Below, piece after piece: positions 47,758 through 61,275 of a stretch of 64,000 nt of DNA. Source of the DNA: Candidula unifasciata (taxonomy: Eukaryota; Mollusca; Gastropoda; Stylommatophora; Geomitridae); NCBI GenBank assembly GCA_905116865.2, contig CAJHNH020000787.1, positions 1 to 64,000 on the forward strand. Direction: 5' to 3'. The position numbers and the translations under genes are program-made. How positions within the stretch are numbered: the stretch's first letter is position 1; each line of letters starts with the position of its first letter. The notes beneath the pieces are model-generated. The model did not search any database. It saw nothing but the letters and a program-made list of their open reading frames with translations, and was not told the DNA's origin.

Positions 47758-48521
47758 TTTCAATATACAGTGAATATATTATGAGATCTTTAATGGATAT
47801 GCCCGGAATCGTGGTTGGTGGGCACAATATAAACAATTTACGTTATGCTGATGACACAGTCTTGATAGCAACAAGTCAGAAAGAATTACAGGAAATGATA
47901 GACATTGTGGTGTTAGAAAGTGGAAGAATGGGCCTCAGTTTGAATAATGGGAAGACAGAAGTAATGGTGGTATCAAAGAAACAAATTATTCCTAAATGTG
48001 TAATAAAAGTCAATGGTGTTATTTTGAGACAAGTACAGAAATTTAAGTATCTGGGCACATGGATAACATCAGATGGAAGATGCATAACTGAAATAAGAAA
48101 CAGAATTGGACAGGCAAAAACTGCATTTTATAAAATGAAAAACATCTTGTGCAATATATCCTTGTCATTGAGAGTTAGAAAAAGAATTCTTGCTTGCTAC
48201 ATACATCCAGTTTTAACATATGGATGTGAATCCTGGACAATCGGTAGGCAGGCCAAACAATTTTTAGAGGCCTCAGAGATGTGGTTTTACAGAAGAATGC
48301 TTAGAATACCTTGGACAGCCAAAAAGAGCAACCAAGAGGTTTTGAAAGAGGCGGGAGACCGAAGACAACTTATCACTGACATCAGAGGGAGACAGTCATC
48401 ATTTTTCGGCCATGTTATGAGAAGAGGGAAAATAGAACATGTTGTGACCACTGGAAAGATCTGTGGAAGGAGGGATAGAGGAAGACAACGAGAGAAGATG
48501 CTTGACAGTCTTGTTGCATAG
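47758..48521 (+). CDS. LINE reverse transcriptase, C-terminal part (palm, thumb, C-domain), partial
   Basis: An open frame of about 254 codons enters at the insertion junction. The first residues (SIYSEYIMRSL) match the RT block just before the active site, and RYADDTVLIAT carries the catalytic Asp pair. GLSLNNGKTEVM is the following palm motif, and KFKYLGTWITSDG and VLTYGCESWT are thumb motifs. RMLRIPWTAKKSN, SFFGHVMRR and a basic RRDRGRQREKMLDSL tail end the protein. The endonuclease and RT fingers were lost by 5-prime truncation, so it cannot retrotranspose by itself. No promoter of its own is expected. A complete relative would be about 900-1000 residues. Confidence 0.85.
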
Positions 48522-48628
48522 CATGGAGGTGTGTCGGCACACGAACTGATACATGCTGCAGGAGATCGCGGATTATGGAGAGGCATGATCGCCCACGCCA
48601 GTCGGCAAGGCACCTAATGATGATGATG
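47758..48628 (+). mobile_element. RTE-like LINE insertion, 5-prime truncated, 11-bp target duplication
   Basis: AGTAAAATACT flanks the element at 47747-47757 and 48629-48639, perfect. The 3-prime tail is TAATGATGATGATG. The preserved coding region and perfect duplication make this one of the youngest insertions in the window. The 3-prime fragments at 19.1, 22.5 and 58.8 kb belong to the same or a close family. Confidence 0.92.
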
Positions 48629-48639
48629 AGTAAAATACT

Positions 48640-49018
48640 GAAAAGGACAGAACAGAAATGTTGCACCTTCGAGAAATAATATTTACGTTTGGCCTGAGAA
48701 TTCACACGTGTCGGTCATACCTGTTTAAAATTAATGTCGTTGTAATGTCATCAGCAACCATTGTCATTCTTGGCAGCAATAATAGAAAGCCTGTCTTATA
48801 AGTCCCTAAGTACAACACCGAGCTGATCTAAGTTCAGTTGTGAAACGCTCAAATATATGTTTAAAGAAATCACGATGAACGAGCACCTACAGTAACATTC
48901 CCAGTGCACCACTGAACAGAACAGCTATGGACTGACAAGAACAAGACGTAGACATGAATGATCACGTGATATTTCGTTTACTGTTAGACAGCTACACTAT
49001 TCTAATGTTATGGTATTT
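48640..49018. other. No recognisable gene
   Basis: Unique DNA separating two young LINE insertions. Confidence 0.4.
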
Positions 49019-49033
49019 ATAAGGTTAAGGTTA

Positions 49034-50326
49034 TCTGCGAAGCTATGCAGTCTACACCAACTGCTGCATGTGAAATCCATCCAAATGTGGAACCCCTCGG
49101 GTTGCTGAGAGAAAAAGCCACTTTAGAAATTTATGAAAGATGCGTTAGGAAAAATCGTAACCATCCTAATAGACATCTAGTAGAAAACTGGGAATCCAAA
49201 CAAAGAATAAAGCACAAATCGGTTTTACACTGTGTTAATGAAATTCAGGACAGATACCACCTCCCAGAAAGACGTCAAGGAATTCAGAATGTTGCAAGAA
49301 ACCTACCACCACATGCTCGCTTTAAAGCTCCAGAAGTCCGAACTAAATTGGTAGGCGAGGAAACCAAACAGTCCGACCCAATCGCTCTTATGAACTCATC
49401 ACTAAAGACCATTGATTCTTACCCCCAAGAATGGATACATGTCGATACTGATGGATCAGCATTTAAAGCTACCATTAAAGCAGGTTACGGAATTTACATA
49501 GGTTATCCCGATGGATCTGTTGAAGAGATTTTTGATGCATGCGGGGAATTCTGTTCAAACTATGAAGCTGAAATAATTGCACTGGAAACAGCAGTATACC
49601 ACCTAAAGACTGTAATGGATGTTTACCCTTCAAAGGTCCAAAATATTGTCATCTTCACAGATTCAATGTCTGCCCTTCAAGCTCTGGAGGGCAGTGAACG
49701 CTGCAGAACTGACATAGCCAAGATAATCATGGATGCTGATCAACTTATTACCTCATACAACATCAGAATAGTGATGCAGTGGATTCCAGGTCACTCCGGC
49801 ACACCAGGTAATGACAGAGCTGACAGATTGGCAAAGAAAGGAGCAACACAAGAACAACCACCTACAGCGACAACCCTCCAGACAGCAAAAACACTGATAA
49901 GAGCTATAAACAAAGAGACTTGGTTGAATAGATGGGCCATGGGAGACACTGGAAGAGAGGTGTATAGACATATGTCTGGCCCTGATCCTAATGACAGCAT
50001 TAACCATCTAACAAGAAGGGACCAGGCCACCATCTTCAGACTTAGAACGCAACATACTCCACTCAATGGACACCTAAACAGAATACAGCCACAACACTCC
50101 CCAGAGTGCCAGCTATGTAACTACTCCTACGAAACTGTTGAACACCATCTCTTTGAGTGCCCAAAACTCAGTGAGACAAGAAGAACGCTACTCCCTCCGA
50201 GACCAGACAAGTGGAACACCTTGTACGGAGGAAAAGAACAGCTTGTGAAAACATGCAAATTCCACTACATGGCATTGGGCCAAAGGGCGAAAGCTCATGC
50301 GCCGCTGGATCGATAACAACAACAAC
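49034..50326 (+). mobile_element. RNase H-bearing I-like LINE insertion, 5-prime truncated, 15-bp target duplication
   Basis: ATAAGGTTAAGGTTA flanks the element perfectly at 49019-49033 and 50327-50341. It ends with a short (AAC)n tail (GATAACAACAACAAC). The element begins inside ORF2 and its remaining coding region is uninterrupted. It belongs to a different lineage from the CPEC-type I-like LINE family seen elsewhere in the window. Confidence 0.95.
49045..50316 (+). CDS. LINE ORF2 C-terminal protein: RNase H domain plus zinc-binding C-domain, partial
   Basis: 423 codons from the first in-frame Met; the frame is open from the insertion junction, so that Met is internal to the original protein, not a true start. 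Residues 1-125 are the post-RT connection region (EPLGLLREKATLEIYERC). RNase H spans about 128-266 with a complete catalytic set: Asp136 in IHVDTDGSA, Glu176 in NYEAEIIAL, Asp206 in VIFTDSMSAL, and His250 and Asp260 in WIPGHSGTPGNDRADRLAK. After a linker with RWAMGDTGREVYRHM and FRLRTQHTPLNGHLNR, a CCHC-like motif C-x2-C-x8-H-x4-C covers residues 355-372. In such LINEs RNase H removes the RNA template after first-strand synthesis. RT and endonuclease are missing. Confidence 0.92.
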   Translation: MQSTPTAACEIHPNVEPLGLLREKATLEIYERCVRKNRNHPNRHLVENWESKQRIKHKSVLHCVNEIQDRYHLPERRQGIQNVARNLPPHARFKAPEVRTKLVGEETKQSDPIALMNSSLKTIDSYPQEWIHVDTDGSAFKATIKAGYGIYIGYPDGSVEEIFDACGEFCSNYEAEIIALETAVYHLKTVMDVYPSKVQNIVIFTDSMSALQALEGSERCRTDIAKIIMDADQLITSYNIRIVMQWIPGHSGTPGNDRADRLAKKGATQEQPPTATTLQTAKTLIRAINKETWLNRWAMGDTGREVYRHMSGPDPNDSINHLTRRDQATIFRLRTQHTPLNGHLNRIQPQHSPECQLCNYSYETVEHHLFECPKLSETRRTLLPPRPDKWNTLYGGKEQLVKTCKFHYMALGQRAKAHAPLDR

Positions 50327-50341
50327 ATAAGGTTAAGGTTA

Positions 50342-50804
50342 GACGTTTGCAGCTATTAAAAGCGTCTGTGGTGCTGCCTCCCATCGTGATGTCCTCAGCG
50401 CATGCGTAGTGTGCTTAATGGTAAATTCAGCCCTGGGTTGCATTTTCCCACAAAACACTCTAACACAGACAGCTATGCAAATAAAATATGCAGTCGCCTT
50501 CGCTTGCTGTTCTCTCATAGTGGGCGAATTTGAATTATTTTGTTTCCACGCTCCATGCCAGCTGAAGAAACAAAAATCAGCAGACTCTATAAGCAAGACT
50601 TTTGGTATCTGATGTCTGTGAATTTTGAGCTGGTAGCAGAAACATTTGATTTTGTGTACGACAAGGTCACACAGTAAAAAATGCAATCTGCCTACTGGGA
50701 CCATAGTCATGCGCTTGAATTAGTATCAAGGCGCATGAAATAAAATAAAAATTAAATACCACGTATTTTTCAGTATACTCGTAGTTGCCGTTTTCGCTTA
50801 CACG
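50342..50804. other. No recognisable gene
   Basis: The minus frame 50339-50710 and plus frame 50409-50612 overlap in antisense and lack motifs. Confidence 0.4.
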
Positions 50805-50900
50805 CTGATTATACCGTCAGCATCACGCATGCCGCCTTTACTTCGCAAGAATTTACCTGGTACCCATTTGAGGCTGGGTCGACACGGGAGCCAAGTCAAG
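50805..50900 (-). mobile_element. SINE-A central fragment
   Basis: CGTCAGCATCACGCATGCCG then CCTTTACTTCGCAAGAATTT, GGTACCCATTTGAGGCTGGG and TCGAC match the middle of the 26.6 kb copy. Both ends are missing. Confidence 0.75.
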
Positions 50901-50934
50901 AAAAAACAAGCTTATGCACTATTCACCCTTGAGA

Positions 50935-53922
<2,988 letters not shown>

Positions 53923-53964
<42 letters not shown>
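53923..53964. repeat. (TA)n microsatellite between element T and SINE-B
   Basis: About 40 bp of TA, then CACATATACATATATTTATAT running into the SINE-B 3-prime end. Confidence 0.9.
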
Positions 53965-53974
<10 letters not shown>

Positions 53975-53984
53975 TATATTTATA

Positions 53985-54383
<399 letters not shown>

Positions 54384-54425
54384 AGCACTGAGAGCTGATA
54401 TGCTTCAGCAAATGAAACGAATTAT

Positions 54426-54850
54426 GGTTTAGCTATGAGAGGTATGTGTGTTTCAGCCATGAGGGGTATGTATATTTCAGCTATGAGGGGTATGTATGTT
54501 TCAGCCATGAGGGGTTGGTATGTTTCAGCCATGAGGGGCAGGTATGTTTCAGCCATGAGGGGTAGGTATGTTTCAGCCATGAGGGATATGTATATTTCAG
54601 CCATGAGTGGTATGTATATTTCAGCCATGAGGGGTATGTATGTTTCAGCCATGAGGGTTAGGTATGTTTCAACCATGAGGGGTATGTATGTTTCAGCCAT
54701 GTAGGGTAGGTATGTTTTAGCCATGAGTGGTATGTGTTTTTCAGCCATGAGGTGTATGTATATTTCAGCCATGAAGGGTGTGCATCTTTCAGCTATGATC
54801 AGTATGTATGGTTCATCAGTGAGGAGAAGGTATGGTTTAGCAATGAGGAA
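54426..54850 (+). repeat. 24-bp minisatellite, left block (about 17 units)
   Basis: Unit AGCCATGAGGGGTATGTATG then TTTC. Because 24 is a multiple of three, several frames on both strands stay open (147 codons on the minus strand, 89 on the plus); these are not considered genes. The right end of the block is interrupted by a LINE. Confidence 0.95.
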
Positions 54851-56428
54851 CCAACACTTAATCATCTCAGTAACTGATTATAGACTGAGGTTGCTCACTG
54901 TTTCGCATACAAAATGAAGCTATGCGGGTCATTCTGTGATAGATAAAAGACACCCTGTCTGTGTGCAGGCGATACATCCTTGCATTGATGACTATTACAA
55001 GTAGGCTAAAGGTGCTGCAGGCTAAATGATTATTCAAAGTAGCTGTAAATAGCGCGCTCTGTATGAGGCTTTGGATGCAGTTAAGGGTCAGAGGCTGAAA
55101 ATGGGAACATCATGCAAGGCTCAAGCATAAGACACAATAAGACAAGTGTGCATGCTGGATTACATTAGTTAAGGAGATGAGTGGGTCACAGTACCAGAGG
55201 AAATGTCTGACCTGTGTAGGCTCATGGTCACATTGGGCAGGGGGTTCAGAGAGTGGCCACCAGTGGTTACAAAAGTAAAAACTCAACAAATGATTCACGA
55301 CAATTCTCGTCCAGATGATTTAATCATGTATGTTGATGTTTTTGTGTTGAGATTGAAGAGAAGTGTCTAGGCGTTCGTAGCAGAAGCCATTAGAAAATCT
55401 TTAGTGCAAACATACTGGCAAACGACACTTCAACATAAAGCATGCGAATGGAGTTGGGGGCGTTAACTGCAGCTCTATGGTGGCTAGAGAACAAGATGCA
55501 TACACATATCCTAATTGTACCGGACACTGAAAACATGCTGAGTAAGATGAAGACATGGTTGCTTCGAGCAGGGTGACAAGCTTCACTTGGAGAGTTACAT
55601 GTAGTGAGCATACTTTGGAGCTTTTCTTCAGGCTCGGATGGAACAGGCAGATTAGCTGGTTCTGCACCACTGGGTTGTGAACTGATACATGCCAATACAA
55701 ATGATGTCATTTGTATTAATAATAAAATAATATCTTAGTAGGGAGTCGGCAGTACGAAACCCAAGTTCAAGGTGTCTCCTTCGTGCCAAAGAACTGCATG
55801 GCTGTTGGGTGAACAGTCGTTAACGATGGCAGGCAGGTCGTTGTAGAGGCGACGCCTGCTGGTGGATGTAATGTCCTAAGTCCCTACCCCAGCTAATTAG
55901 GAGGGTACTGATGGGGTGACCGTTTATTAAACCTCATATAATGCTTCTGGTCAAAATGGACGCTAGGCACGGCCACCTTTTTTTCCAGACGGTGGCGTTG
56001 CATTTTTGCTCCATTTGTAGACTGGAAGGATGTAGTTTCGTCGCCCAGCTTCTAAGTTGAGTGCATGGCGTGAAACTGTGACCTGCGTTTGTTTTTCGTT
56101 GGCACAGTAGCGGAGCATCAGTGGGGCGACCCGTTTGCTATGAAGCTGAAACTAGGATTACCAGATTACAAATGATGTCAAATCTCTTTGGGAACAATAT
56201 CAACAGAGAAACTGGATTAATATTACCTGGAGTGGATGATGCACCTGGGTCTGACCGGAGTGTCTTGTCAGCTCACTACACCAAGATGAAAGGCAAGACG
56301 GACAATTAAACAGGCTATGACTGGTGTCTTTAGTACTGGAACTCTGCGCTGGCAGCTGAAGATGCGGACGCAGCGCATAAGAGAATGCTCCGAATGATGT
56401 GAGTCAGTTCTTAACTCAGCTCAAATTA
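54851..56428 (+). pseudogene. I-like LINE ORF2 3-prime half inserted into the minisatellite
   Basis: Reads ISVTDYRLRLLTVSH, RIQNEAMRVIL (spanning a frameshift), then RRYILALMT and a connection region. The RNase H start has MIHDNSRPDDLIMYVDV and the late block GSDGTGRLAGSAPLG. After the 457-bp insertion come SLWEQYQQRNW, GVFSTGTLRWQLKMRTQR and the AACTCAGCTCAAATTAAG end. AGCAATGAGGAA (54839-54850) and AGCGATGAGGAA (56429-56440) flank it. These may be a target duplication but also resemble the minisatellite unit. Numerous stops. Confidence 0.8.
55710..56166. mobile_element. 457-bp retroposon-like insertion of unknown family, 14-bp target duplication
   Basis: TACAAATGATGTCA flanks the segment perfectly at 55696-55709 and 56167-56180. 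Removing it rejoins the LINE frame (NTNDVKSLWEQ). The left end is AT-rich (TTTGTATTAATAATAAAATA), suggesting a tail of an element lying on the minus strand. I found no other copy, no convincing tRNA-type promoter and no ORF. Long duplication plus AT-rich tail favour LINE-mediated retroposition, for example a new SINE or a processed noncoding transcript. Confidence 0.8.
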
Positions 56429-57280
56429 AGCGATGAGGAATAAGTATTTTTCATCAGTTAGGAGTATTAATGTACATCCATAAAGTATATGTATGGTTCA
56501 GCCATGTGGAGTATCTATGTTGCAGCCGTAAGGAGTATGTATGGTGCAATCTTAAGAAGTATGTATGGTGCATTAATGAGGATTGTGCATGGTGCTGTCA
56601 TGGATGCATGTATTGTGCAGTCATGAGGTGTTTGGATGGTGCAGTCATGAGGTGTATGTATGTTGCAGCAATGAAGAGTATTATGGAGCAGCCATGAAGA
56701 GTATGTATGGGGCAGCCATGAAGAGTATGTATGGTGCAGCCATGAAGAGTATGTATTGTGCAGCCATAAAGAGTATGAATTGTGCAGCCATAAAGAGTAT
56801 GTATTGTGCAGCCATGAAGAGTATGTATGAGGCAGCCATGAAGAGTATGTATGGTGCAGCCATGAAGAGTATGTATGGTGCAGCCATTAGGTGTATGTAT
56901 GGTGCAACCATGAAGAGTATGTATGGTGCAGCCATGAAGAGTATGTATGAGGCAGCCATAAAGAGTATGTATGGTGCAGCCATGAAGAGTGTGTATGGTG
57001 GAGCCATGAAGAGTATGTATGTTGCAGCCATAAAGAGTATGTATGGTGCAGCCATGAAGAGTATGTATGGTGCAGCCATGAAGTGTATGTATGGTGCAGC
57101 CATTAGGTGTATGTATGGTGCAGCCATGAAGAGTATGTATGGTGCAGCCATGAAGAGTATGTATGGTGCAGTCATGAAGAGTATGTATGGTGCAGTCATG
57201 GAGAGTATGTATGGTGGAGCCATGAAGAGTACGTATTGTGCGGTCACAGGAAGTCTGCATGGTGCAATCATGAGGAGCAT
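56429..57280 (+). repeat. 24-bp minisatellite, right block (about 34 units)
   Basis: Unit AGCCATGAAGAGTATGTATG then GTGC, related to but distinct from the left block (GAAGAG against GAGGGG, GGTGC against TTTC). Units at both outer edges are more diverged than central ones. Frames of 253 (plus), 220 and 199 (minus) codons overlap over the same DNA, which argues against any being coding. Confidence 0.95.
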
Positions 57281-57287
57281 GTTACTT

Positions 57288-57500
57288 TTTTCTTCTTCAT
57301 CTTCTAGATATTTACCAGTTTCAATCTTTGGTGGAACGTTATAGTTGTTCGACCATTTCTTGACTTTGGTCTCATTTCAGAATATGAGTTGTGTGTGCAG
57401 ATCCGTTTTACAGGTGTGGCTTTTTTATATCCAGACTGCTGGTTCCTTGCATCTCAGACATTTGACTCTCTCCTGGAGGGAAACTCCCACATTCTTGTAA
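57288..57500 (-). mobile_element. SINE-D copy, diverged
   Basis: TTTTCTTCTTCATCTTCTAG at the left (tail), then CAATCTTTGGTGGAACGTTA, TGTTCGACCATTTCTTGACT, CCAGACTGCTGGTTCCTTGC and GAAACTCCCACATTC. Roughly collinear with 32.9-33.1 kb but with many substitutions. Confidence 0.55.
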
Positions 57501-57532
57501 CGACATGCTTATTAAGGAAGCATTTGTTCTGT

Positions 57533-57800
57533 TGGGAGCCGACACGGTCTAGCGGCTAGAACCCCACCTGCAGATCAGAGGTTATTGAGTTCAAATCAAT
57601 ATAGTGCTGGATTTTTCCCCCTACAAAATGACATTGCCGCCCTGGACGACTTAGCTTTAAATGGGTATTAGGTGAAATCCTAGGAAGTAAAAGCGACTGC
57701 CGTTATGTTTGCCACCACACCCATCAATGTCGTCTGTAAAAATGTGCATCCGGCCTCATATGTCCGATGCGCCATGAGCGTTTAAGGGTATCTTAATTTT
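57533..57800 (+). mobile_element. SINE-A copy, full length but diverged
   Basis: Head GGGAGCCGACACGGTCTAGC then GGCTAGAACCCCACCTG, and TTGAGTTCAAATCAATA at the B-box position. The body includes CCTACAAAATGACATT, AAATGGGTATTAGG, TCTGTAAAAATGTGCA and CGATGCGCCATGAGCG. The A-box and B-box are decayed relative to the 26.6 kb copy. Confidence 0.75.
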
Positions 57801-57894
57801 AGTTTATCTAGTTGTTATTTTTCGCGGCCCCCCCCCCCCCCCCCCCCCAAATTTTTTTTTTCTCAATGTGTCTCAGGAACCCACATGGTGAGGG
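57801..57894. repeat. C-run and T-run
   Basis: About 19 C at 57830-57848 followed by T at 57853-57861. Confidence 0.9.
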
Positions 57895-58035
57895 AGTATA
57901 CTATTCAACAGTGAAGGACACCCTGTTTTCAACAATGAAGAGAATTCATAGTTCAGATGCAAGCAGTAGTATTGTTTAATAATCAAGAGTAGATGGTTCA
58001 GCCTTGAGAGACTGTATCCTTCAGCAGCGAGGAGT
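57895..58035 (+). repeat. Degenerate outlying units of the 24-bp minisatellite
   Basis: CAACAGTGAAGGACACCCTG, CAACAATGAAGAGAATTCAT, CAGCCTTGAGAGACTGTATC and CAGCAGCGAGGAGTAAC follow the 24-bp unit pattern with heavy decay. Confidence 0.55.
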
Positions 58036-58825
58036 AACAAAACATATAAACAATCAGACCTGTAGATACGATAATAGTTATATTGTTTTATTGGTTTTTT
58101 TTTCTTTTGTCAAAGTTATTCACTTTTCAATGGTCAGGGCTGAGGAGAAAATCGTTACCGAAAACAACAGGGTAATAAGTCCGCTACATTCGATTTTCTG
58201 TATAAGCCACTTTCTACACAATTCAATGGCTCAGACTTACCTGAGGATGCCACATTGCTTACTATCATAGCTCATATGCGTCTGCGATTTGGTTTTCTCT
58301 GTGCGAATGTCAACAAGTTTAGTCAATACCATCATAAAGGGCACCATATGGTTTTCCCAACTCCCGGGGCATTGAGAACGTTTGGTTTAATTATCATCAC
58401 CATACACTGTCTAATATTCTGCTGAAGAATCGTAAAAACAAATCTCGATTTTGCTTGTTGTGCCTGATTTCTATTGTTAACATTTTTTCGTACTGGCCAT
58501 AAAAAATGCAAAATGTGTCTTTTAAGGAAGAAGTAGCATGCCCTGGATTGGTGTAAAAAGAGAAGACAAACCATTGCACTTATAATGTTATTTTAGTTTT
58601 AATTACTAGTCACAAATAAAGGCTTCTTTCTTTTTTTTTTTTATCTACGTAATAATGCTTTTGTTTTAGCGAATCTATTGAACAATGTTAGGGCACAAAT
58701 ACAATTTATCACAAAAGCAAAAGAAATTTAAAAAAATAAAATAAAAATTCAGTTATTGGAAATATAATTCCTGTATTATGTTAAAATAATTGTTATTATT
58801 GATAGAAAGAAAGACAGATAATGTC
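58036..58825. other. No recognisable gene
   Basis: AT-rich. The plus frame at 58004-58270 has a hydrophobic stretch (YIVLLVFFSFVKVIHF) but lacks splice or promoter support and is likely chance. Confidence 0.35.
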
Positions 58826-58829
58826 CATT

Positions 58830-58965
58830 AAGGAAGATCTATGGCAGATGTTTGTGGGATAAAAGAATTTCAGCACATGAACTAATGCAAGATCTTGAAG
58901 ACAGCGGGATGTGCAGGATATAATCGCCACATCAGACGGCAAATTATTTGTTGATGATGATTAAT
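58830..58965 (+). pseudogene. RTE-like LINE extreme 3-prime end
   Basis: ATTTCAGCACATGAACTAAT, GATCTTGAAGACAGCGGGAT and ATAATCGCCACATCAGACGG parallel the last coding stretch at 48530-48610 (GCACACGAACTGATACATGC, GCAGGAGATCGCGGATTATG, ATGATCGCCCACGCCAGTCG). A TGATGATGATT tail follows. Confidence 0.7.
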
Positions 58966-59024
58966 CCACGTCTGGCTTCCAACTACGCACATACTGAACA
59001 TTCACATATCACGTGCAGGGGTTG

Positions 59025-59360
59025 TGATACCCCTACTCTTGTGTACCCTCATTCCTCCCAACGCTAGGACCTACCACAAGGGTCTCTGAGTGTACAAACA
59101 TTGCAATAAATCACAAGCTGTTTTAGACGCTTGACACGAACTCTTTGTTTCTGTTTCTGTCTGTTGAAAGAAGATATTCATTCGAGCTAATGAAGCATAT
59201 CCTTTTGTCTACTATTGTCCTAATACTGGATACAAGCTAGTATATCCCAGCGTTACCGAATCTACAGCTCGACAGTCGTACTCGTTGCCGCTCTGCTCAA
59301 CAACCATTAAAGTGTTTAGTGCTTAACAACAGTATTCTCTACCACCCAGCTCGTCAAACA
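59025..59360. mobile_element. Candidate 336-bp solo LTR
   Basis: The segment starts TGATACCCC and ends GTCAAACA. GTTG flanks it at 59021-59024 and 59361-59364 (4-bp duplication). An AATAAA hexamer at about 59106 would fit an internal polyadenylation site. The duplication is short, no second copy is present in the window, and no primer-binding site or pol sequence is adjacent, so this remains a suggestion. Confidence 0.35.
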
Positions 59361-59509
59361 GTTGTTTACGTGAGTTGAATTCTATCATACATTTATTTTG
59401 TTAATTACCTTTGATATCTGTGCTGTGTATGCTTTCGGATACATGAGTAAATATTTCACAGTGATGCTTATCTTTATATTTCTAATAAATTTTCATTTAA
59501 TAAAAATAA

Positions 59510-61061
59510 TCTATATTATTAAAATAAAAAGGTAATTTTCCTTGTTTGTTAACTATAAACTCAGACACTACTGAACCGACTGCTTTTAGTTTTTTACACA
59601 ACGTTGCCTTTGACTCAAGGTGTGATTTTTTTGTTAGAAAATCGCACAAACCACGAAGACGTAGCTCAAGCAACGGTCAAATCATAATTTGTTTCGTTGC
59701 CGGCCCGGATTTGATATAAGTTGATTAGCCATTTTTGGCTGCTGAGCTCTGATTGAACTTTGCGTTACTATATAATTTCATTTCCCCAATCTGCTTAAGG
59801 GGGCAGTCTGGCTAGAAATTTGAAAATACAGGTACTATTTTGTTTTTAATGAATGACCAACTAAATACCAAAATATCTTCTTGAAATTTGGTGAGCATGT
59901 GCTTGATACACGACTGTTCTCTAATGTATTATTTGTTTTTTTGCAAACTTGTTCAAACTTGCTAAGGCGACGTGATGCTCAATGGTCATGTCACGGATAA
60001 TCATAGTTCTCCCTCGAGAAAGCCCTTTTGCACTTTGTGTTGTGGTTCACAACTAGGCTGCGATATCTGACCTAAAATTTTCATTCTTCGAAAGTATAGT
60101 TGTAAGTATTCTACCCTCACGGTGATGACCGGTGATTCCCCGCTGGGCTATAATTGTTATTTTTCCACTAAAAGGGTGGTTGCCACTTTCTGTTGTGGTT
60201 TACAGCTAGACTGCGATATCTGCTTATCATGCCGGTGACTCGTGTTCGATTCCCCGCCAGGTGATATAAATTCTTTTTTTGGGGGGCGCTAACTGAGCGG
60301 CTGGCACGTTGTTTTGTGTTGTATGGCTAGGCTGCCATATCTACGCCTTTTTCGGTTTTGGGGTTTACAACTCGACTGCGATAGAGGTGACGTGATGCTC
60401 AATGGTCATGTCACGGGTAATCTTCGTTCGCCCTCGAGAGGGCCGTTAGCACTTTTTTTTTCTAAGTCAGGGGAAAAATTAAACTAAACAGACTGTGGCG
60501 ACAGCATGCGGCGCTAACTTCTCTGGCTACACCGACCTACACATACTGTAGTGACAGTTTTCGTTGTTGTTATTGTGAAGGTTGTTGTGGTAGTGGTAGC
60601 AGTAGTCTGGTAATGCATGGGTGATGTGGTAGCTGTTACACTGGCCACATGTACTTCTGAGTACAAATAATTGCTACCCATTTTAGTCTGAGTGGACACA
60701 GATGACACGCTTGGTTTAGTTACAATATTTCGTCAGATGATGACTTTCCCATTCTTCAGAGAGGATGATATGATTAGTGGGGTAAAGGGGGGGGGGGGGG
60801 AAGGAGGGTTGATGCCAGACACTATTAACTGAAAGAGCTTAAAGCATTATATATAGTTCTCATTTCTTAACCATTATTTTTTTAAATAATATTGCCAGGG
60901 AAGATTTTTCAATCCTTCACGAAGGGAGATAGGACTAGGTCGATGGGAGAGGATGGGGGGGGGGGGGAAGATATGGCAGGCACTGTTAGCTAAGAGCTAT
61001 TTTCTGTCTTTTCCATTTCACCATTCTGGGCCACAGCAACGCTTGGCTGGGTACAGCTAGT
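59510..61061 (-). mobile_element. Element T, copy 3 (inverted)
   Basis: Right end read on the minus strand is ACTAGCTGTACCCAGCCAAG then CGTTGCTGTGG. Left end read on the minus strand is GTCGGTTCAGTAGTGTCTGA then GTTTATAGTTAACAAACAAG. The repeated module (plus strand TTACAGCTAGACTGCGATAT) occurs at about 60050, 60205, 60325 and 60365. B-box-like GTTCGATTCCCCGCCAGGTG is at about 60246. A TCAGTTAA-type block with a G-run occurs at 60780-60835. It is one unit long, unlike copy 2. Confidence 0.75.
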
Positions 61062-61268
61062 AGAAGATAAAATGATAACCAATGTGTATCCAGACGACAC
61101 CAAATGACACATGTTATTAATATTTGACTAAAGAACACTTACTGATGTAATTAAAACTGTAATGCTGCCTCGCAGGTTCATATATTTTATTCTTGTCATA
61201 ATAATAATCTTGGATATTACAGCGTTACGTAAGGGTGGGGGAGGAAAGGGGTGTGTGTGGACATATTT
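61062..61268. other. No recognisable gene
   Basis: Short unique stretch with a G-rich segment near 61230. Confidence 0.4.
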
Positions 61269-61275
61269 CTGCTAA

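Noticed and set aside
56583..57344. 253-codon repeat protein (YGAAMKSM repeats)
   Set aside because: The 24-bp unit leaves frames open on both strands at once; 220- and 199-codon antisense frames cover the same DNA, as expected for a non-coding minisatellite.
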